A stretch of 10,000 bases of DNA from Clostridia bacterium. GTDB taxonomy: Bacteria > Bacillota > Clostridia > UBA1381. This document shows, piece after piece, positions 6,911 to 10,000 of this stretch; position 1 is the stretch's first letter, and each line of letters opens with the position of its first letter. The position numbers and the translations under genes were made by a program. The stretch is taken from positions 1 to 10,000 of the forward strand of contig CAAGKL010000212.1 of NCBI GenBank assembly GCA_900770405.1. The letters run 5' to 3'. Under the pieces are notes generated by a model. That model was not told where the DNA came from and did no database searches. It was given only the letters and a program-made list of their open reading frames with translations.

Positions 6911-8425
6911 ATGAAGTGCCGGATAATTCCGATAGCAGCTGCCCTGATAGGACTTTGCTCCTGCGGTTCTGACTCAAAGCGTGTTTATCCGATGAAATCC
7001 GATGCGGTTATCACCTATTACACCGGTGTGCAGATAGGCGATGAATTTCTGCATCGGCTGGAAAAAGAGACCGGTGTGAAACTTTCTATGATATATGCGC
7101 CAAAGGAATACAACAGCAGCATTGACGTGTTAATCGCCTCGGGAAATCTGCCTGATTTGATTGAAACTGCCTTTTCACACTCTTCCTTTAGTATTCACAG
7201 CTTAATTGCCAACAATATCATTCTGCCGCTGAACCAACTTTTAGAGGATTATTCGCCGAATATGAATTCCTATATGCAGATGCACCCCGACATCGCCTCC
7301 CAGCTTTCTACATACGAGGGCGAATATTATATGTACCCGTTTATTCATACCGACCCTAAACTGCAATACACCGTCGGTCTGATGATACGTGAGGATTGGC
7401 TGCGCGAGCTTGATCTTCTGAAGCCTGCCACAATCGACGAGTGGACTCAAGTGCTGCGCGCGTTTAAATATGAAAAAAACGCCGAAATTCCCCTAATTAA
7501 TTTTTTTGACGAACAGTACAATATCTTCTGCGGTGCGTTCGGTACACAATGCGGCTTTTTCCGCGAGGACAGCACCATTGTCTACGGTCCGCTGAAGCCG
7601 GAGTTTGCCGACTTTCTCTCAACAATGTCCTCTTGGTATTCGGAGGGGCTGATCGACAGCAATCTCATAACCGACAAAGAGGTCGCACTACAGAGTATTC
7701 TCTCGGGAAAAAGCGGCGCAATTGAGGGCTATGCCGGCTCCTCGATGAATCACTTGAATTACCACCTAGGAAAAATCGACGAAACAGCAAAAATGGTTTG
7801 CACAAACAATCCGGCGTCAAAAAGAGGTGCGCTGCCGCAATTCGGGCACTATTCCGGAGATGTCGCATCAACCGGCGGCGTGGTGATTTCCGCTGCCTGC
7901 AAGACGCCGGAGCTTGCGGCGCGCTTTCTGGATTACGGCTACAGCGAGGAGGGGATGCTGCTTTATAATTTCGGTATACGCGGAGTCAGCTATACTATGT
8001 CCTACGGAAAGCCCGTTTACACCGACCGTATTTTAAACAGCCCAACCGATTCGATCTACACAAATATGCGCCGTTATATTCGTGCAAACACCAACGGACC
8101 GTTTATTCAGATGAGTGAATATATCCGTCAGTATTATCTCACACCCGAGCAGACCGACGCATCTATAGTCTGGTCTAACTCAAACGCAAAAACGCACAGT
8201 ATTCCGATTCTGAGCTTTACCGATGAAGAATACGCATTAAAGCAGGCTCTTGAAAGTAAAATACGAGATTATACGAATGATATGCTGCGACGTTTCATAA
8301 TCGGTGTGGCACCGATCAGTGAATACACCTCGTTCTGCCGTGAGCTTGAACGCCTGGGCGTATTGCAACTAACCGAAATCTACCAGACCGCATATGACCG
8401 CTATGCGGCAGCAATGCAAAAATAA
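6911..8425 (+). CDS. Extracellular solute-binding lipoprotein (family 1, sugar-binding type)
   Basis: This complete 504-aa lipoprotein starts at the ATG at 6911. A GTG at 6902 would give 507 residues but overlaps the AAGGAG ribosome binding site, so it is rejected as start. The signal peptide MKCRIIPIAAALIGLCSCGS has a lipobox with the lipidated cysteine at residue 18. The first lobe begins DAVITYYTGVQIGDEFLHRL, followed by a conserved-looking ASGNLPDLIE. Mid-protein features are LMIREDWLRELDLLKPATIDEW and a GGVVISAACKTPELAARFLD segment typical of these proteins, where the family shows 'GGV.IS..C..PE.A..FLD'. The C terminus ends LGVLQLTEIYQTAYDRY, also typical. Such proteins bind oligosaccharides on the outer membrane face and feed LplB/AraQ-type permeases. 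Here no permease follows; the next gene is a membrane-bound AraC-type regulator, so a role in sensing is possible. The ligand is unknown. Confidence 0.9.
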   Translation: MKCRIIPIAAALIGLCSCGSDSKRVYPMKSDAVITYYTGVQIGDEFLHRLEKETGVKLSMIYAPKEYNSSIDVLIASGNLPDLIETAFSHSSFSIHSLIANNIILPLNQLLEDYSPNMNSYMQMHPDIASQLSTYEGEYYMYPFIHTDPKLQYTVGLMIREDWLRELDLLKPATIDEWTQVLRAFKYEKNAEIPLINFFDEQYNIFCGAFGTQCGFFREDSTIVYGPLKPEFADFLSTMSSWYSEGLIDSNLITDKEVALQSILSGKSGAIEGYAGSSMNHLNYHLGKIDETAKMVCTNNPASKRGALPQFGHYSGDVASTGGVVISAACKTPELAARFLDYGYSEEGMLLYNFGIRGVSYTMSYGKPVYTDRILNSPTDSIYTNMRRYIRANTNGPFIQMSEYIRQYYLTPEQTDASIVWSNSNAKTHSIPILSFTDEEYALKQALESKIRDYTNDMLRRFIIGVAPISEYTSFCRELERLGVLQLTEIYQTAYDRYAAAMQK

Positions 8426-8445
8426 CCGTTAGGAAAGGCACAATT

Positions 8446-9930
8446 ATGCAGCGAAACAAAAAAAGTATTTATACAATTCTCGCCGCCTCATACGCTCTGA
8501 TGCTGGCGCTCTATATTCTGACAATTTTAATTTTGTACCTTTATAATATGCATGTTATAAAGAACGAGACTACATACTCCAACCTGGTTACGGTTGAAAA
8601 TACACAGCAAAGCATTGACAACATTTTTACCGAAGTCAACCGCCTGAATATGCAGATCAGTATTAATTCCGATATTAATACGCTTTTGTCCGAGCCCGGA
8701 GACACCGATGCCGACCGGAAATACAGACTGCAAAATATTCGTCTGCAGCTTAATGATTTGCTGGGGATTTGCAGTTATGTAAATCAATTCTGCGTTTATT
8801 CCCCCGCCGCCGACTGTGCCGTTACACCCACATTCACATCTGACTGCAATGAATATTTAAAGCTGCACTTAAAGCTCGATGACGACAGTATATCGGAATT
8901 CAAGCAGTCACTTGCCGACACACGCTTCGGGAGCGGTTTGTTTTATTCGGGGGCATTTCCCGATAAAATAATAGTAATCCAATGCCTGCCGCTGATTTCG
9001 GAAAATCCCGACGGCTATATACTTGTAAGCATAGACAAAAATGCTTTCACACTGCCCTCTCGCAAAGGGTATGAAACCGGCTGTTTGTATATCGTCGACA
9101 GTAAAAAACGCTGCATTCCGCTCAACTCCGTCTCCGTTCTTGACGCAAGCAACATCAATCTTGATGATACAATTGTGTGGTCAAAGCTTAACGGTGAAAA
9201 ATACTGCTTTGTGAATACAAAATCGTCGCAGACAGGATACAGCTACCTGTGTGCTATCAAAGCGTCGCTTTTTGCAAAAAAGCTACGCAGCAGCCGTAAC
9301 ATCGGGTTTTTGCTTATTGCAATTTATGCCGCACTGGCGCTTTTCCTTGCCGGGACGCTGCTTAAGTATAACTACTCTCCGCTCGAACTTCTTATGAAGG
9401 ATATTCGCCGAAAGCTCCCGGAGTTTAATTCTGCCGGCAATAATGAGTATGCTTTTATCGGCGATACCTTTAACCGAATGCTCGGTGAAAAGCGCGAGCT
9501 TTCTCACTCGCTGCAAATACAGAACGAAGCCCTGCGGCACAGTCTTTGGGAAAAGGCGCTGAAAACCGGAATTACCCCGGGCACATCATCGGGCGACACC
9601 CTCGGGGCTTTGGGTATTAACCCGATATCCGATAACTTTATCGTAGGAATGATACAATTCGAGGATTTATCAAATTTATTTTATGAGGATAATCTGTCCG
9701 AAGAGAAAAAGAATGAGTATGCACTGCTTATTACGCAAAATATATTAGAGGAGCTTTTAAGCGCTGAAAACAGTATCTGCTTCACCGTTATTGATGAATG
9801 TCTGCTTTTCTGCGTCAATATTGCGCCGCAGAATAACAATAATATCCTCAGTCGGCTCAAAGCCGTAGTCACCGATGCCGCCGGATTTATTCAGCAGCAT
9901 TTCAGCTTTGGCTTTTTGACTGCGGTCAGC
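8446..9930 (+). CDS. Membrane-bound AraC-family regulator (YesN-type), 3' part missing
   Basis: The gene starts at ATG 8446 behind AGGAAAGG (8431-8438), 20 bases after the SBP stop. About 495 genuine residues are present. Residues 9-34 form the first membrane span. An extracytoplasmic sensor of about 250 residues follows, resembling Cache-type domains (VENTQQSIDNIFTEVNRLNM near its start). A second span lies at about 285-307 and leads into KYNYSPLELLMKDI, the usual membrane-proximal cytosolic segment. A cytosolic linker (EALRHSLWEKAL) and a mixed alpha/beta region up to FSFGFLTAVS complete the fragment. Full-length relatives run to about 740-780 residues and end in an AraC helix-turn-helix. 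That domain is absent here because the sequence switches to unrelated antisense DNA at about 9921-9930; the frame stays open to the window end only by chance. The AraC assignment rests on architecture, since the defining domain cannot be seen. Likely role: sensing extracellular carbohydrate, alone or with the SBP, and regulating the locus. Confidence 0.78.
9921..9930. other. Probable chimeric junction
   Basis: TGCGGTCAGC fits both the regulator reading plus-strand (ACT GCG GTC AGC, TAVS) and the response regulator reading minus-strand (CTG ACC GCA, LTA). Left of it only the regulator makes sense; right of it only the response regulator does. The 70 bases before the join have 36 G or C and the 70 after it have 46. 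A short shared overlap is typical of misassembly or library chimeras. A true genomic rearrangement is less likely but not excluded. Confidence 0.8.
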
Positions 9931-10000
9931 AGGATCACCGGGACGTTGCTGGTCTGCCGCAGCTGGGCCATGGCGGTCAGGCCGTCCATAACGGGCATCA
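9921..10000 (-). CDS. Response regulator receiver domain fragment (probably from another genome)
   Basis: Read on the minus strand from the window end, the frame gives MPVMDGLTAM, AQLRQTSN and then VPVILLTA. This matches the receiver-domain segment running from just after the phosphorylated aspartate to the conserved threonine of OmpR-type response regulators, which usually read D-x-M-M-P-x-M-D-G ... P-V-I-x-L-T-A-K. The phosphorylated aspartate itself would lie beyond the window. After LTA the expected lysine is replaced by VKK and the match stops, at base 9921. Of 26 codons, 24 end in G or C, far above the neighbouring genes. The fragment is neither start nor end of its gene, and its real neighbours cannot be inferred. 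Confidence 0.82.

Noticed and set aside
9931..10000. Continuation of the AraC-type regulator to the window end with a novel C terminus
   Set aside because: The plus-strand translation there is low-information, while the minus strand gives a textbook receiver-domain segment with strong third-position G/C bias, so the open plus frame is a shadow.
22..10000. CRISPR array, transposon, integrase, tRNA or rRNA genes
   Set aside because: No regularly spaced repeats, transposase or recombinase motifs, or structured RNA signatures were seen; coding density is high throughout and the only sizeable gap is the 180-base divergent control region.

Overview
The window looks like part of a carbohydrate-utilisation locus from an uncultured Gram-positive bacterium, most likely a gut or rumen member of class Clostridia (phylum Bacillota). 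The grounds are strong AAGGAGG-type ribosome binding sites, SBP lipoproteins with a lipobox in place of SusC/SusD, a YesN-type membrane-bound AraC regulator, and large secreted multidomain enzymes with ConA-like, cadherin-like and F5/8 type C (CBM32-like) modules. The species cannot be named from sequence alone.

Layout. Two divergent units share a short control region at about 6731-6910. The minus-strand unit reads leftward: a 1302-aa secreted heparinase II/III-type polysaccharide lyase (6730-2822), a 418-aa secreted ConA-like protein (2800-1544), a 429-aa secreted ConA-like protein (1542-253), and the first 69 residues of a sugar-binding lipoprotein (228-22). Gaps of 21, 1 and 24 bases indicate one operon. 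The plus-strand unit holds a complete 504-aa solute-binding lipoprotein (6911-8425) and, 20 bases on, a membrane-spanning AraC-type regulator (from 8446) that is cut before its DNA-binding domain. The control region has two well-formed promoters (TTGAAA-N17-TATAAT on minus, TTGATT-N17-TATAAT on plus) and a perfect 9-bp inverted repeat abutting the plus -35 box.

How the genes may work together (inference). The lyase would cleave a uronate-containing polysaccharide outside the cell, the two ConA-like proteins would bind or trim it, and the lipoprotein at the left edge would deliver oligosaccharides to an ABC importer lying outside the window. The plus-strand lipoprotein and membrane regulator would sense the substrate and control the divergent operon.

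Sequence quality. Both ends are compromised. Bases 1-21 are Illumina adapter, not genome. At about 9921-9930 the regulator gene changes abruptly into a GC-rich antisense fragment of an OmpR-type response regulator receiver domain, with about 10 bases shared at the join. That is best read as a chimeric assembly or library junction, so nothing to the right of about 9921 should be taken as linked to this locus.
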